Below are positions 23,432-34,665 of a DNA stretch of 64,000 bases, piece after piece; the stretch's first letter is position 1; each line of letters starts with the position of its first letter. The notes under the pieces were generated by a model. The model had not been told where the DNA came from and ran no database searches. It saw nothing but the letters and a program-made list of their open reading frames with translations. The stretch is from Chlorops oryzae (Eukaryota > Arthropoda > Insecta > Diptera > Chloropidae). The translations under genes and the position numbers were made by a program. Location: positions 3,236,690-3,300,689 of the forward strand of contig CM035808.1 of the NCBI GenBank assembly GCA_020466095.1. The letters run 5' to 3'.

Positions 23432-24097
23432 TTTTAATTAAAAATATTCCTTGTTGAATATTCCTTGTATCTTTTTTCGTTTTGATTTAATCAGTTTTTG
23501 GTTGATTTTTTTCTCTGTGTAGAAAAAAAAAACTTTTTCTAAGTTTTGCATTCAATTCTTGGGTTAGGGTCCAAACATTCCTGTATGAAATGTATACAAT
23601 TTAAGTGGACCTACGACAGAGCCAACGTTCGAAAGAGTTAAAGATGCCTGATGATGAACTCGTGTTGGGTTCAAAATCGATCGCATCATCTTTCCACTTT
23701 CGGCAAAGAAAAATTTTTTTTTTCATTGCCAAAATTTAAAGGGGGTATTGCCTTCGGAACCCCTTATTTGGCCTGAATTAGCTCAAATTTTTAAGACATT
23801 GATTTTTAGGGGTCAAATTTAGGAAATTACGCTGAATATTGGGCAAATTCCTTATTTTATCGAGAGCAAACTTTTTTAAAATATTTGCCAAATTTGTGGA
23901 AAGGGATTTGACCAATAATAATTTTCCTTATATCTAGAAAACCTGAGAAAATATTCCGGGGTTTCAAATCGGGCTGCATTACCGTATATTCAAGTTTTTC
24001 CCGAAATTTTTTCTATGGCGCCCACAGGGGTTTGAATTTTTGTATCCAATTTGCCTCGAAATTTGAATATGTGAAAAAATAAAAAAAATTAAAAAGG

Positions 24098-24700
24098 GTG
24101 TTATATCGGCGAGCCTGACAATAGCCCGACAAGGACAATGTTCAAATTTTTAATATCAAGAGGTGTTTTATACGACTTTGTTAAATTTTTATAAAATTTT
24201 CCCGAATTTTTCATTTTGAGATTTTAATCGGAATAAACGTTGAATTCGTTTGAAATATTTCAATAAAGTCCGAGTCAGGGATTTTTGTGACAGACCCTAG
24301 TCTAGAGGTCCTTAAAATGGTTCTATAAAAAAATTTTGGGATTACTCTTCAAGGAGCAAAACTTTCGTTAAGTCCCATTTGATTTCGGGAGGAGACAATT
24401 TTCGAAAAATTATGCCACGCCCATTTTCAAATTTTTTGAAAATTTACGCCTTTAAGCTGCAAACCAAGTTTCTATCTTAAAATTTTAGAGCAGTTTTTTG
24501 ATTTTCATAACTTTATAAAAATGGTCCGATCCCAATTTCGAATTTTATATTGTAGAGCATAAAATTTTGTCAATTTAAGCTCAATTTATAAAAACTGTAT
24601 ACAACAACGGGAAACAGACAAACAGACAAAGACAGACGACGGACAATTAAATCGAATTCCTGGGACGCGATCATTTTATTTAATTTTTCCTATGGGGGAA
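24098..24700 (+). mobile_element. degenerate inserted element in unit 2
   Basis: Segment absent from unit 1. It contains GAAACAGACAAACAGACAAA and GACAGACGACGGACAATTAA near its right end, resembling the CGGACGGACAGACGGAC stretch of the TACCCAGC elements at 27.5 and 37.4 kb. Ends not clear. Confidence 0.45.
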
Positions 24701-26148
24701 CACAACCCAAAAACAAATCCCAAACAAATGTTCAAAAAAATTCAAAAAAAAATTAAAAAAAAAAAAAAAAAATCGAAAAATTCACGATCAAAAATTCCAA
24801 ATTATTCGATTTAGTATGCCTTTAAATTGTCAAATTAACAAAAAAGCCTATTCAGTGAAAAAATCTTCAAAAAGCACAGTTAAATGCAAAAAAAATTCAA
24901 AAAATTAAAAATATATTGCTGGAATATATATATATATATATATATTAATATATATTATATATTATATAATTTATAATATATATTATATATACCTGGGCCT
25001 ATGTGGACCGTAAAGTGTCTCAGCCATTAAATCAAATTAAAAAAAAAAAATCAATAATTCAATATAATTCAATAAATTCAAATAATTCAAATAATTCAAA
25101 TAATTCAAAATATTCAAAATCCGAGCTCTACACTCAAAAAAATAAAATGTAATGACAACAATTTTATACTTTAGCCCAACAATTTTGTTGGTTAAATCGA
25201 TTCCCACAATTTAAATTGTTCTAAAAACAATGAAAGTTCTTAGAACAACAAAAAACATTTTTCGCATGACCACAAAAATTGTTGCCCTGAGAATTAATTC
25301 TTGATGCAACAACTTTTTCCAAACATTGTAAATCAACAAAGTAAAGTTCTTGAGAAACTTTTTTGAGTGTACTCATTACAGACTGTATATTCCTCCGCCT
25401 TGATGTTTGTATCATACCTTGGTGTCCATTAATGCCCATTTATGTGCCAGTTTGAATGGCCCATTTCGGTAAGGTTCTCATCCAAATCACGATTAAATCA
25501 ACTCTAAATTTTTTTCCAAATTTTGAGAGAAACATGTGACCATAACTCTCATTTGAGAAATCCAAAAATCAAAATCAAATAGCGACATACTGAAATGACT
25601 TGGTGCCGCCCCCAACTGAAATCGAACATTCTTCTTCATTCTTAATCCAAATTTATAGACATTCGAAATCCTCAATTTTTTATCTCTTCCCTTTTGAGCA
25701 CAAAATTGAGTGTGAATATTATCTCCTCTGCACGCTCTCGCTCGCTGGCTCGATCCCATCCGATCGTGTAAAGCACGAACGCGCACGATTTATAATCAAT
25801 TTTCGATTCTGAAATGAAAACATAATTTTCCGTTGTACTCCATTTAACTAAATTGGCCGCATAAGCTTTATGAGCCCTGATTGAGTTGTCATATTTTATT
25901 ATCGTTAATGCGCACCCTGTGACGATCGTTGGTCCGATCGTTCGATCGTCCGAGTGTTCGTTCGCCTTGACGCTGAATGGTCGCTTAACTGGCCACATGC
26001 AATTAGAGCAATAAAATTGTACCCAGCACCGCGGGACTGTTCTACTCACTCTCTTATATATTTTCTGCTCCAACTTGATCGTACAATATCGAACTGAAAT
26101 GTATGAGTGTGTGTTCATATGTTTGCGTGTGTTGTGCTTGTGATATTC

Positions 26149-26258
26149 AGGTGATAATATGCCCGCCATTTTCGTAATGGAAAGTAATTATTGTCTGCTG
26201 CGAACGAATTACTGTAATCGCCATAAAATGCTCTGCTCTTTCCCCATGACAGCCCCAG
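26149..26258 (+). other. exon-like segment with acceptor and donor
   Basis: GATATTCAG precedes GTGATAATATGCCC; the segment ends GCCCCAG before GTAAGA. One frame stays open throughout and reads MPAIFVMESNYCLLRTNYCN then RHKMLCSFPMTAP. A duplicate at about 23,321-23,431 keeps the sequence but loses the donor, since the duplication ends exactly there. I recognise no family; without a partner exon this is only a candidate coding or conserved element. Confidence 0.25.
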
Positions 26259-26735
26259 GTAAGATCAGCAGAAGCAGCAGCAAAGCCAGCACTGACCAAC
26301 AACAACTCACTCAGCCACACGGTCTCTCTTCCTATAATCAAGGGAAATAATATTTTCAAGCAGCGTTAAAACTAACATTAATTATGTCCGACGAAGACGG
26401 CGACGACGACGACGATCGGACAGAACGCCGGTTCAAGACATTGCTACTTCTGACATTCGACGCTCTCGCTTTGATCGTGGAACGTGGTGATCGTGGCGAT
26501 CGTAACTATAAATTTCGTATAAACGTTTTTTGCTGCAAATCGCCGAACGCATCCGAATTCTTTGGGCCAGAATTGTGGCCACCACATTTCGGCGAATGGA
26601 GCGAAATTGATCGATTTTCAGACGGCCCGGCATGGCACTTCAGTGTTTCGGGACGTTACTTCTGTGTGGTTGAGCGGATCATACACCACGTAAAAAAAAA
26701 GCTTGTTTTGGTTGGGGGCACTCACACATAATTTG
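26259..26735 (+). other. GC-richer island with a 115-residue frame
   Basis: The plus frame 26,384-26,731 starts MSDEDGDDDDDRTERRFKTL and ends KKKLVLVGGTHT. The composition is protein-like in part (NASEFFGPELWPPHFGEWSE). The opposite strand is also partly open and I see no known domain. It is single-copy and directly follows the duplicated block. It could be a short gene, an exon, or a regulatory element with chance openness. Confidence 0.25.
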
Positions 26736-27273
26736 GACACTGAGAAAATATTTTGATCTGACAATAATCTCCTTTTCGAAACTATAATAACTCTCCAGTA
26801 ATATGGACTGACCCAAGTGTAGCCTTCGGTCAGTCCTTCATGTTACCAGTACTAGTCCCCTCATAATTCCACTTCTAATGTAGTCAACTGACCTTTTTAA
26901 CATGGGCCTGTCCTAGGGGAGGGACTAGTCCGCAAAACGGCTGATCATAGGCCAGTTTTTTTGGGTCAATTGTCGTAATTTTGTCTGGTTTTAGGATAGT
27001 CAAATGAGGAAAATAAACAATAAATTTCTTATATATTATTCTAAGTTGATGAAAGTGTCATTTACAGACTACCCATAAACTAACCCCTTTACTTTAACTC
27101 CATGGAGCAAACTGCCATAATTTAACCGGTAGGGTTTGGACCGGTCAAAAGCCAGTCGTTCTTAGAAAACTGACCGGCTTATTACTGCAGGGAAGGTTGA
27201 TGAAACTAGAAAAAATATTGCTTAGTTCTAAATTTTAGGAAAACTATTCAAAAAAATAATTTTTATGGATTTT
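26736..27273. other. non-coding, no gene seen
   Basis: Starts with an ACACTGAGAAAATATTTTGA end of the type seen in element X. Contains scattered mirrored words (GGACTGACC / GGTCAGTCC near 26,805-26,840). No supported gene. Confidence 0.4.
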
Positions 27274-27380
27274 TGGCGGCCTCTGTGCCCTAGTTGGTTG
27301 AGATGCCAACACAACGGGCCCATGTGAGGCCTAAGTGTGTCATTCTTAACGGTGGTAGCCACACTTACCTAATATAACAT
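27274..27380 (+). mobile_element. SINE-like fragment, family S2
   Basis: GTGCCCTAGTTGGTTGAGAT then GCCAACACAACGGGCCC forms a tRNA-like head (A-box-like TAGTTGGTTGAGA). It ends GGTGGTAGCCACACTTACCT. The head and tail match the reverse copy at 31,935-32,110 in order. Short and diverged. Confidence 0.5.
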
Positions 27381-27539
27381 AAGGATTTATTGAAAAAGGA
27401 AAGTTATTGGGATGTATGCGGATGTATTTGGTGGTAGTATATGCTCCACAGCCTATACCAGAATATAATGGTTAACATGAGAAAAACATTTTTGTATGGT
27501 GGCATTAGTTCTGTCTTTACCTTAAAAAAAGAGTTAAAC

Positions 27540-27978
27540 AAGTAAGAAATCTAAAGTCGATAAAGCCCGACTTTGATATACCCAGCTACCGACGATATTG
27601 GCGCGTTATTGTTTCCCTTTTTGTTCGGGGGATACAAAAATGAATATATGCGGACCCCGGTATAAGCCGGGAAAGAACACGCAAGAAGAAGAAGGATACA
27701 AAAATGAATACATGTGGTCGGAACACATCAATTTTTCTAACACCTACGTTCGTCTTGGTCAACCTACGTTTCGAATTTGAAGCTTCTACGTCGACATATG
27801 TGTGCGCCAAATTTCGATTGGATTGGTCCAGCCGTTTAGAAGGAGATCTGACCACAGACAACCAGTCCGACATGTCTGAATCGATTCAGTTTTCGATCCT
27901 GATCAAAAACATGTATATTTATCTATACCTGCGGAGTTTAGTTTAGTTCTAGTATACCCTGGTAACGCTGGGTATAAA
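27540..27978 (+). mobile_element. TACCCAGC/GCTGGGTA element, short copy
   Basis: Left part GTAAGAAATCTAAAGTCG then AAGCCCGACTTTGATATACC; right end AACGCTGGGTATAAAAATG. It shares ATTGGTCCAGCCGTTT and GGAGATCTGACCAC with the longer copy at 37,350-38,272. It lacks the 127-bp tandem array. Frames inside it are not genes. Confidence 0.75.
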
Positions 27979-29742
27979 AATGGAAAATATTGCTTTACAG
28001 AAACCAAAAACGATTAAAGGAGAGGAAGGAAAATATACGTAAGACCTTTTTGATATTGATGGAATGACAAAGACGGGAGATAAAGTCCTTAGCAGACCTG
28101 AATATATAGAAAAAAATGAACACGCTTAAATAATATGTATCTGACAACCATATCGAGAACAAAGTAAAGAAGTAAGCCTAGAAGCAAACTGAATTATTGA
28201 ATTTAAGCCTCTTTGATCCGCTGTTGCCAGGTTAGAGGAATCTCGCAAAAGTTAAGGGTTTTTCTGGTTTTTAGGGGAAAAACATTTTAGGAAAATTTTG
28301 ATGGAACCAAGTTTTTCTTGTATAAAGATTTGAAATCAAAGTTAAGGGAATTTTTGACTTAATTTGAGACTTTGAAGGGGCGCTCGATTTCAAAATCGCA
28401 GATGAGTTTAAATTTCTCAAATTATTTCTCTCAGTGCATCGGTAATGGACTTCACTTAAATTTCTATTATGGCGAAACTGACGGCGCCGTTCAACGACGC
28501 CTTTCCTAAAGGTCTATCCAGGCGAATATTTTCGGTTTTTTTTGCTTTCTTTTGTGTTTTTTTCTTCTGCTTTTTTTTGCTCTTCGTGCCAGAATGCGAA
28601 ATTGAAAACCCTCCACTTAAATAAAGACCTTAGACATGTTTGAAAACAAGACTTAATCATGCACATCTTTGCTTTTGTATACGAAAAATTGAGCCCAACC
28701 CTTTTCGACTATGGTTACCAGGCCCACTTTTTTTTTTTTTTTTTTTGCCCGGCATGCAGCTACGAAGATTGATTCGTGTCATGCGAAGCCATGGCCTGAG
28801 CTTTATCAATAGCCAATGGATTGGAGCTGTTCAAAAGGACTAGGAACACGAGCAATGAATATGCTTGAGGATGAGAACGAGGACGGAGACGGAGACGACG
28901 AGAGGACGAGCAACTGCAAACCGAACGTTAATAAGAAATTAATGTCTTGATCATTTTCGATCGTTATGTAAATCAATCAGGCAAATTATAGCTCAAAGGC
29001 TTGCCATAATAATTAGACCCTATTCGTAATAATACGTGGTGTGTACGTACGTACGTTTGTACATAGGTACATAATACAATCGATCGGGGCATGCGCACTT
29101 TTACCACTCAAAACATGCATATCCACAAGCTGCAGCATGCAACAAAGTCCCTAACCATAGGAAGCACCATTACAGCGTATGTACGTATGTATGTATGTAT
29201 GAAAAAGAAGGCCTTTGGAACTTTTCTGAATTACTAAATCTTGCAAGGCAAATCGATGGAACGTCTTCATTAAAACGAAAAACTTTCAAGCGATACGGTC
29301 TCCAGTGCTGCTGCTGCTGCTGCTGCAGCGGAGCAAGCATGCGAACTATTCAGACACGTATCAGCTTTGATCTTCATGGTCTTCATTGGAAAATTGATAG
29401 CCAATTGAACTGTGGAGCTTCCTTATGAGTGTTCCTTTTTACTTCTTCTTCTTCTTTTGTCTTTGTGTTGCCATCAGCCGACCCAGTCGGAAATTCCATT
29501 CATTGTTGGTGCATCAATCATAAATACCATATCTTCTCAAACTATGGAATTTACCGAATTATGGAGTGCTGCCGTGCAATATGGTACAAAAACACATCAC
29601 TCATACGCCCCAAGTCTTAAGTATAAAAATATGCAGTATATTTTTCTAAATATTTCAAAAACTAATATAGATAGAAAGATAAAACAAACGGTGAATCAAT
29701 GTTAACAAAACAAGGAACCCAGAAAACTTATTTTTATATTTT
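27979..29742. other. single-copy non-coding DNA
   Basis: 28,440-29,600 has a T-run (28,728-28,745), ACGGAGACGGAGACG at about 28,880, ACGTACGTACG/ATGTATGT repeats at about 29,046 and 29,180, a TGCTGCTGC stretch at about 29,309, and CTTCTTCTT at 29,443. Frames over the CTG stretch are low-complexity. No supported gene. Confidence 0.4.
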
Positions 29743-29802
29743 ACACTGAGAAAAATTTTTGCACAAAAAAGAAAACAAAAATTAGGCTATTTTTTTCAGT
29801 GT
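29743..29802. mobile_element. 60-bp palindromic micro-element (ACACTGAGAAAAA)
   Basis: ACACTGAGAAAAATTTTTGC at one end and TTTTTTTCAGTGT at the other, with an A/T loop. Same terminal word as element X and as 30,124-30,184. Confidence 0.55.
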
Positions 29803-30123
29803 ATTCCGGGTTTTGTAATACTTTTTTGCTATTTTAAAAACATACCTCTCAGCTTAAACTTTTATTCAAAAGAAGATTCATTTAAATGGATGAGAATAGC
29901 TTCTTGAGATATTTAAGAAAACATAAGAGCATATTTTTGTACTGTACCATATTGCACACATTTGTACTGGATATTAGTACTGGGAGCATATAGGTGCACT
30001 TGCAATTTTTTGAATATCACACTGCTGCGCCATCTGATTGAAATAGTTTTTTTCTTTTAAATGAAAGTAAATACTAAGGGGTGTTTTTAAAAGCAAATTA
30101 TAGAGTGGCGGGAAACTGGGAAT

Positions 30124-30184
30124 ACACTGAAAAAAATATTCAAAATTTTCTTTTTAGTTTTGTGAAAAAAATTTTCTTCAGTGT
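30124..30184. mobile_element. 61-bp palindromic micro-element (ACACTGAAAAAAA)
   Basis: ACACTGAAAAAAATATTCAA mirrored by AAATTTTCTTCAGTGT. Related in ends and size to 29,743-29,802. Confidence 0.55.
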
Positions 30185-31561
30185 AAAAATTAAAAAAAAA
30201 TTTTTTAGCTTCCTTGTTTTATTATCTAACATAATCTGCTTAGATCGTCTCTCTATCTCAATTGGTTGTTGAGAAATACAATTTTGAAAAAAGGCTTATA
30301 AAAAAGGATTTTCAAGGATATTTCAAGGACCGTTCAAAATAAAAATCTAAAAAGTGGTCTCCACAGTGTTTTTAGATGGCGCCTATCGAAAAATCAACAA
30401 AATTTAAAAATTCCTTTCATGATGCCGCATGCCTTTGCTTAACCCGCCAGACCCTTTAATATATTCAAAATGATGATGACATTTCCTATGGAGTCATTTC
30501 ATTCCTGCATGTATGTATGGTAAATATGGTTACAATATTCTGTCGGACGTGGTAACAAGATGCGTAAAAATTATTGATTTCGATACTTACGAGTCTTTTG
30601 TTCTCGTCCTTTATCAGAACTTAATCAAATCGACTTGAAAGCTGTTTTGTATTAAATTGATTTTTCATTTTTGAACGAACCCTTCTTTTGTCTTGTTTTT
30701 GTTGTTCTTTTACATTTTTTTTTTTTAAGTTTATTTTGATGCTGTGCTGTTAACAAAATTTATTCGCTTCATCATATTTCTTGACACGTTTGCTCTTGTT
30801 TATCAACAAGCAAATTAATGAGTATGCCAGTTGGGAGACTTTCCGGCTTTCATTATTTCAGCGCACTAAAATTACAGGTGAAATTTTTTTGCCCCCAGAT
30901 CATTTATAAATGGCAGCTCTTATTAAAGGCTTTTCGTATGCAAAATGTGTTAAAAAGGAGAAATCTCGCAAGTTAACTCAAATTATAATTATTTTTCTTT
31001 TTTTTTTTAGTTTTTTTAATTGATTATAATTATGCAGAATGGAATTTTTAAACTTTAAGCAAAAAGGAAACTTCGCCGATAAGAGAAAAATTGTAAAAGC
31101 CACAGGAAACTTGGTAATGTAGATAAGGTTCCTTGTGCAATAAGGAAGCATGTTTAAAAATCCTTTAAATCCCTTTTCAAGTAAATTTCTTTCCCCTTTC
31201 ATTTGAGGAGTTAGCTTCTAGGGCAGCGGGACATTTCTTGATATAAATACATAGCTGTACTTCAATTTACAGTCGACTTATTGGTTAAATCGGATCCCGA
31301 TTAAAGGTCTCTAGGAATCGGTTTTCAATTTAATAAAAATGTGGGTTTTAAAATATTCGACTTAATGGAAGAAGATCCTGAAGACGAGGAAAAAAATTTA
31401 ATAGGGAAATACATCATTGAACAGTGCGGACAGGATTAATATGGACACAACAGAAGAAGTGTCAATAGGTCCGGGGTAGTAAAAAGGCAGAGAAGACTAA
31501 GAAGAAAAAGTATATGCTACGACAGAAAATGATAGTGAAGGGTGTATAACAATATCTCTAA
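30185..31561. other. non-coding, no gene seen
   Basis: AT-rich; T/A runs at 30,716-30,727 and 30,995-31,010. A fragment TACAGTCGACTTATTGG at about 31,270 resembles the start of other TA-target MITEs. No supported gene. Confidence 0.4.
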
Positions 31562-31641
31562 CTTCGATATAAGGAGAAAAAAAGCTTCAAAAATGAAGCG
31601 AAAAAGCCTGGAGAAGATTCGCTATAGAGAGATTCGACTAT
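31562..31641 (-). mobile_element. Tc1-like MITE fragment (CAGTCGAAACTCT family)
   Basis: Contains AGAAGATTCGCTATAGAGAG and AAATGAAGCGAAAAAGCCTG, the reverse of the family interior. Truncated. Confidence 0.55.
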
Positions 31642-31655
31642 AGTATAGAAATATA

Positions 31656-31898
31656 CAGCCCGATTCTGACTATTCCCGGGGAACGAATTCCCGGGGAATT
31701 CACTTTTCTCGAGACTAAAATACTCCTCTTTTAAATAGATAAGGTAAGGAAAATTATGGGTATTGGTCAAATACCCGTTCTCCATCTAATTTCTTCCACC
31801 AAATATTTAAAAAGAAGAAGTTTACAACAAAAGAAGTTTTCTCGACAAAAATAAATTCCCAGGGAATTCGTTCCCCGGGAATATTCAGAATCGGCCTG
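31656..31898. mobile_element. MITE (CAGCCCGATTCTGA family), fuller copy
   Basis: 243 bp; the left end CAGCCCGATTCTGACTATTC continues into GGGGAACGAATTCCCGGGGA and is mirrored at the right (TCGTTCCCCGGGAATATTCA ... CGGCCTG). Arms are about 60 bp with gaps. No clear TSD. Partial ends of this family also lie at about 11,051, 13,158, 44,596 and 63,515. Confidence 0.8.
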
Positions 31899-31934
31899 AT
31901 AATGAAAAAGTTTAAAAAAATAGATTTGATTAAA

Positions 31935-32110
31935 AAGCGATTAGTAGGTAAGGTTAGTGTGGCTGCTACCAAGGGTGTGAAACCACATATAATGGGAGAA
32001 CAAAGAAAAACAGACTCTAAAAAACGACACAAACCTATACGACCTCAGTTACGAGTCGAAACCAGGGCCTCTCGCTTCGTAAATTGGCATCTCAGCCAAG
32101 CTACGTCTTC
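31935..32110 (-). mobile_element. SINE-like element, family S2, reverse
   Basis: On the minus strand: GTAGCTTGGCTGAGATGCCA (A-box-like), then GGTTTCGACTCGTAAC (B-box-like), ending GGTAGCAGCCACACTAACCT. Matches the order of 27,274-27,380. The overlapping plus-strand frames are therefore not genes. Confidence 0.6.
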
Positions 32111-34429
32111 TACAAAACTGGATGGAAAATCTAGAAGGACAGGGTTATCTTATAAAACACAGAAGACTAGAAAAACACTGCGATATAGTGGGATATACAG
32201 AAAAGAACCCAAGGAGATTTAAAAAAATGAGGAAAACATATCTTAAGACAAGATTTTTCAAAGAAAACAAGGTGGAAAAAGCCATGACAGATTTTAAAAT
32301 TCACACAGAACCCAAAAATGAAAAAGAAAAAAGGCAAAATAAAGGACCTTTAAATGTTATTGAAAATTTAAACGCAATATATAGTTTGAACCAAGTCCCA
32401 GATAGAGAGCAAATAACACTTTGACTCCCCTCAATTCACACCCGATAAAACGTACAATTATAGCTCTATAAAACAAAAACAAAAAAACACAATTTCCCAC
32501 AAAAGAAAGGTGAGAAAGGTGTAAAAGGCAACCTGATCTCGACAAAATCGAAACTGTAATCAAAATCATTCCCCAAAAACGATTTTATTTATCATATTTG
32601 CTTTCGGCACACGCCGCGGCGCGGCGTAATTCAATAAACGGAGGAAAAACAAATATTCTGTGCTTCAAGTTGATGATAGCAACGATTTTCGCTGACATTC
32701 CCACGGGTTTTCAGTTGATTACGGCTAATCACACGAGAAATCATTAGCGTCTAAACGCTTCAACTAGAAAACAATCAATCATGATAGGAAGCTCAAAGTG
32801 TCAAGGTGCAAGCGAACGTTTGCTATGAGCGGAAAAAGGGGTTAAAGCAAAAAATAACAAAAAAAAAAACCAGGGTGGGACAAGAGGCGAAAAAAACGTT
32901 AAATGATTTGAGTCACCGTTATTTTTTTCGTTTTTTTTTTACTCGAACGCGTGCTAAAACGAGCGTCGCGAGCGCGCTTTAAAATTTTTGCTACGTTTTA
33001 GGGAAGAAAATTTGTTCCCCTGAAAATCTTAAATTCAATGTGAAAAATTTGGAACAAAAATAAGTGAAAAAAAATGCAAATAAATCTGCCCTGAAAATTA
33101 ACCTTTAATTGCAACGGAATCGTCTAATCGTGTGGGTAACTCATTAACCTTTTTCAAATGGTTCCAGATTTGATAAACAAAAAACCGTTTTTAATGGCAA
33201 ATTTGCTATAAAAAAAACTTTTTTTTTGCCAGAAAAATTCAACGCACCCTGACCATTTTTTATGTTGATCAAATTTTTTTATTTACACAATCAAAGTCGG
33301 TTTTCTTTTTTCTCCAGTTTTGTTTTTTTTTTTTTTTTTTTTCTTTCTTTTGTAGCACTATTTTGACGCACTTCGTCGCTCAAGGGTGCGCTATTATTAG
33401 GGTTGCTGCTGTAACGGTGCTTTGTTTGAGTACACAATGGACTGACTGGCTCTTGTCGTTTGGTAAATAAGCCCGAATTATCCTTGCTGAACGCAACGAA
33501 GCTAATAATTCACTTAATTCCTGATCAACTACTCCGTTGGGAGGCGCGACAAGGCGTGAATGACATTGCCCTTTTTTTTTGTTCCTATTTTAAATGCGTA
33601 TTTTTTTTTGTTGTTGTCGTTTTTGAGTTTGTCTTTTTGTGTACCGGTTTTGTGTGATTAGTTTAATGAGCTTTGAAATTAAAACCAGACATCGAGAATA
33701 TGCAAATGCCTAAAGGACTCTAGTCAAATGGATAAATTAGGTGGGCGAATAGAGAATCTCTTGTTTGGGTTTGTTTAAAAAAATTTTTCTAATTTGTAGA
33801 GATTGAAAAATTCTAAATCGAAAGTTGTGGAGTTTGTCCTAGACCTATTTGAGATTGGAATTAAAGAATGGACTCTAGAGGATTTCGAAAATAAAACTCT
33901 TAAAAAACAGGAGCATGAATATGTGCCATGATTTCAATTGAAAAAGGTTTGATTGGCTTTACTTAGTTTTTTCTCAAATCAACTCCTTATGGCCCATCGC
34001 ACTAATTATTTTTACGGTAATAACTCCCAAAGGACCGCTTTTTCAGTTGCTCATTTAAATTAAATAAGCCTTGAAAGACAATTATCCTTCTGCTTTGTTT
34101 CGATTATGTTCAAAGGGTTCAAAGGGTTGTTGTGAGACAGGAAAACATACGTCGACAGAGGAGGACATTTTTTGAACGAGAGCCTGAGAGAAAGCTTAGA
34201 ATTTTCTGGGACTACTATTGAAAAACGCTGCACACCCAGTCCTGTTTTTTGCACGGGCTTTCATAATACGGCTTTGATTTCACGTGGTCTATTCTACTGA
34301 ACATACAAATATGTTCATAGATTTATATGACTTCCTTTTATGTGAGTACGACAGATTTGATCATCATCGTGTAAATCCGTTTACTCCCCAGAACACCTCG
34401 CATACCCTTCTACACTGAAATAGAACCAT
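32111..34429. other. single-copy non-coding DNA
   Basis: 32,580-33,660 is a low-repeat island (ACACGCCGCGGCGCGGCGTA at about 32,609; GAGCGTCGCGAGCGCGC at about 32,961) with T-runs near 33,325 and 33,600. Possible regulatory or 5' region. The Lys-rich 100-residue frame at 32,122-32,424 has no recognisable domain. Confidence 0.4.
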
Positions 34430-34665
34430 TCTAGCCTTTCAAATCTTATCGTCCACGTTTTAGTTCAAGTTAATTTTTCATCCAGGATTACACCTAATTT
34501 CTTCACCGACCCAGTTATGGGTCGATCCAAAAAGCTACAGTTTAGCCACTAGACCCAATATTTTGTGTGAAAAGAATAGTGTCCGATTTCACTGGATTTC
34601 TGTGAGGTCTTGTTCTCTGCACCACTGTTCGAGGTCCTTGAGAGCTCTTATATAAGTAGATGTTG
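34430..34665 (-). pseudogene. LINE reverse-transcriptase fragment
   Basis: On the minus strand one frame reads ALKDLEQWCREQDL and another KLGVILDEKLT followed by a stop where Trp is expected. These are the conserved end-of-RT motifs of Jockey/I-type LINEs (LGVxLDxxLxW). Frameshifts and stops are present. It could derive from the same LINE group as the RNase H fragment at 9,738-10,383. Confidence 0.6.

Larger units (their letters stand above)
23432..26258 (+). repeat. tandem near-duplication, unit 2
   Basis: Second copy of 21,175-23,431, directly adjacent. It carries about 600 bp not in unit 1 (about 24,098-24,700), has lost many short pieces of the MITE region, and has an expanded AT run at about 24,921-24,990. 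Its last 600 bp are close to identical to unit 1. Confidence 0.85.

Noticed and set aside
25672..26169. 165-residue minus-strand frame, the longest outside Actn
   Set aside because: The corresponding part of the upstream duplicate (about 23,008-23,217) is open for only 69 residues because of small indels that are not multiples of three. The composition is unremarkable and no domain is visible. The frame has no coding constraint between the copies.
31902..32424. overlapping Lys-rich plus-strand frames of 106 and 100 residues
   Set aside because: The first overlaps a reverse SINE-like element; the second is basic low-complexity sequence without recognisable motifs.
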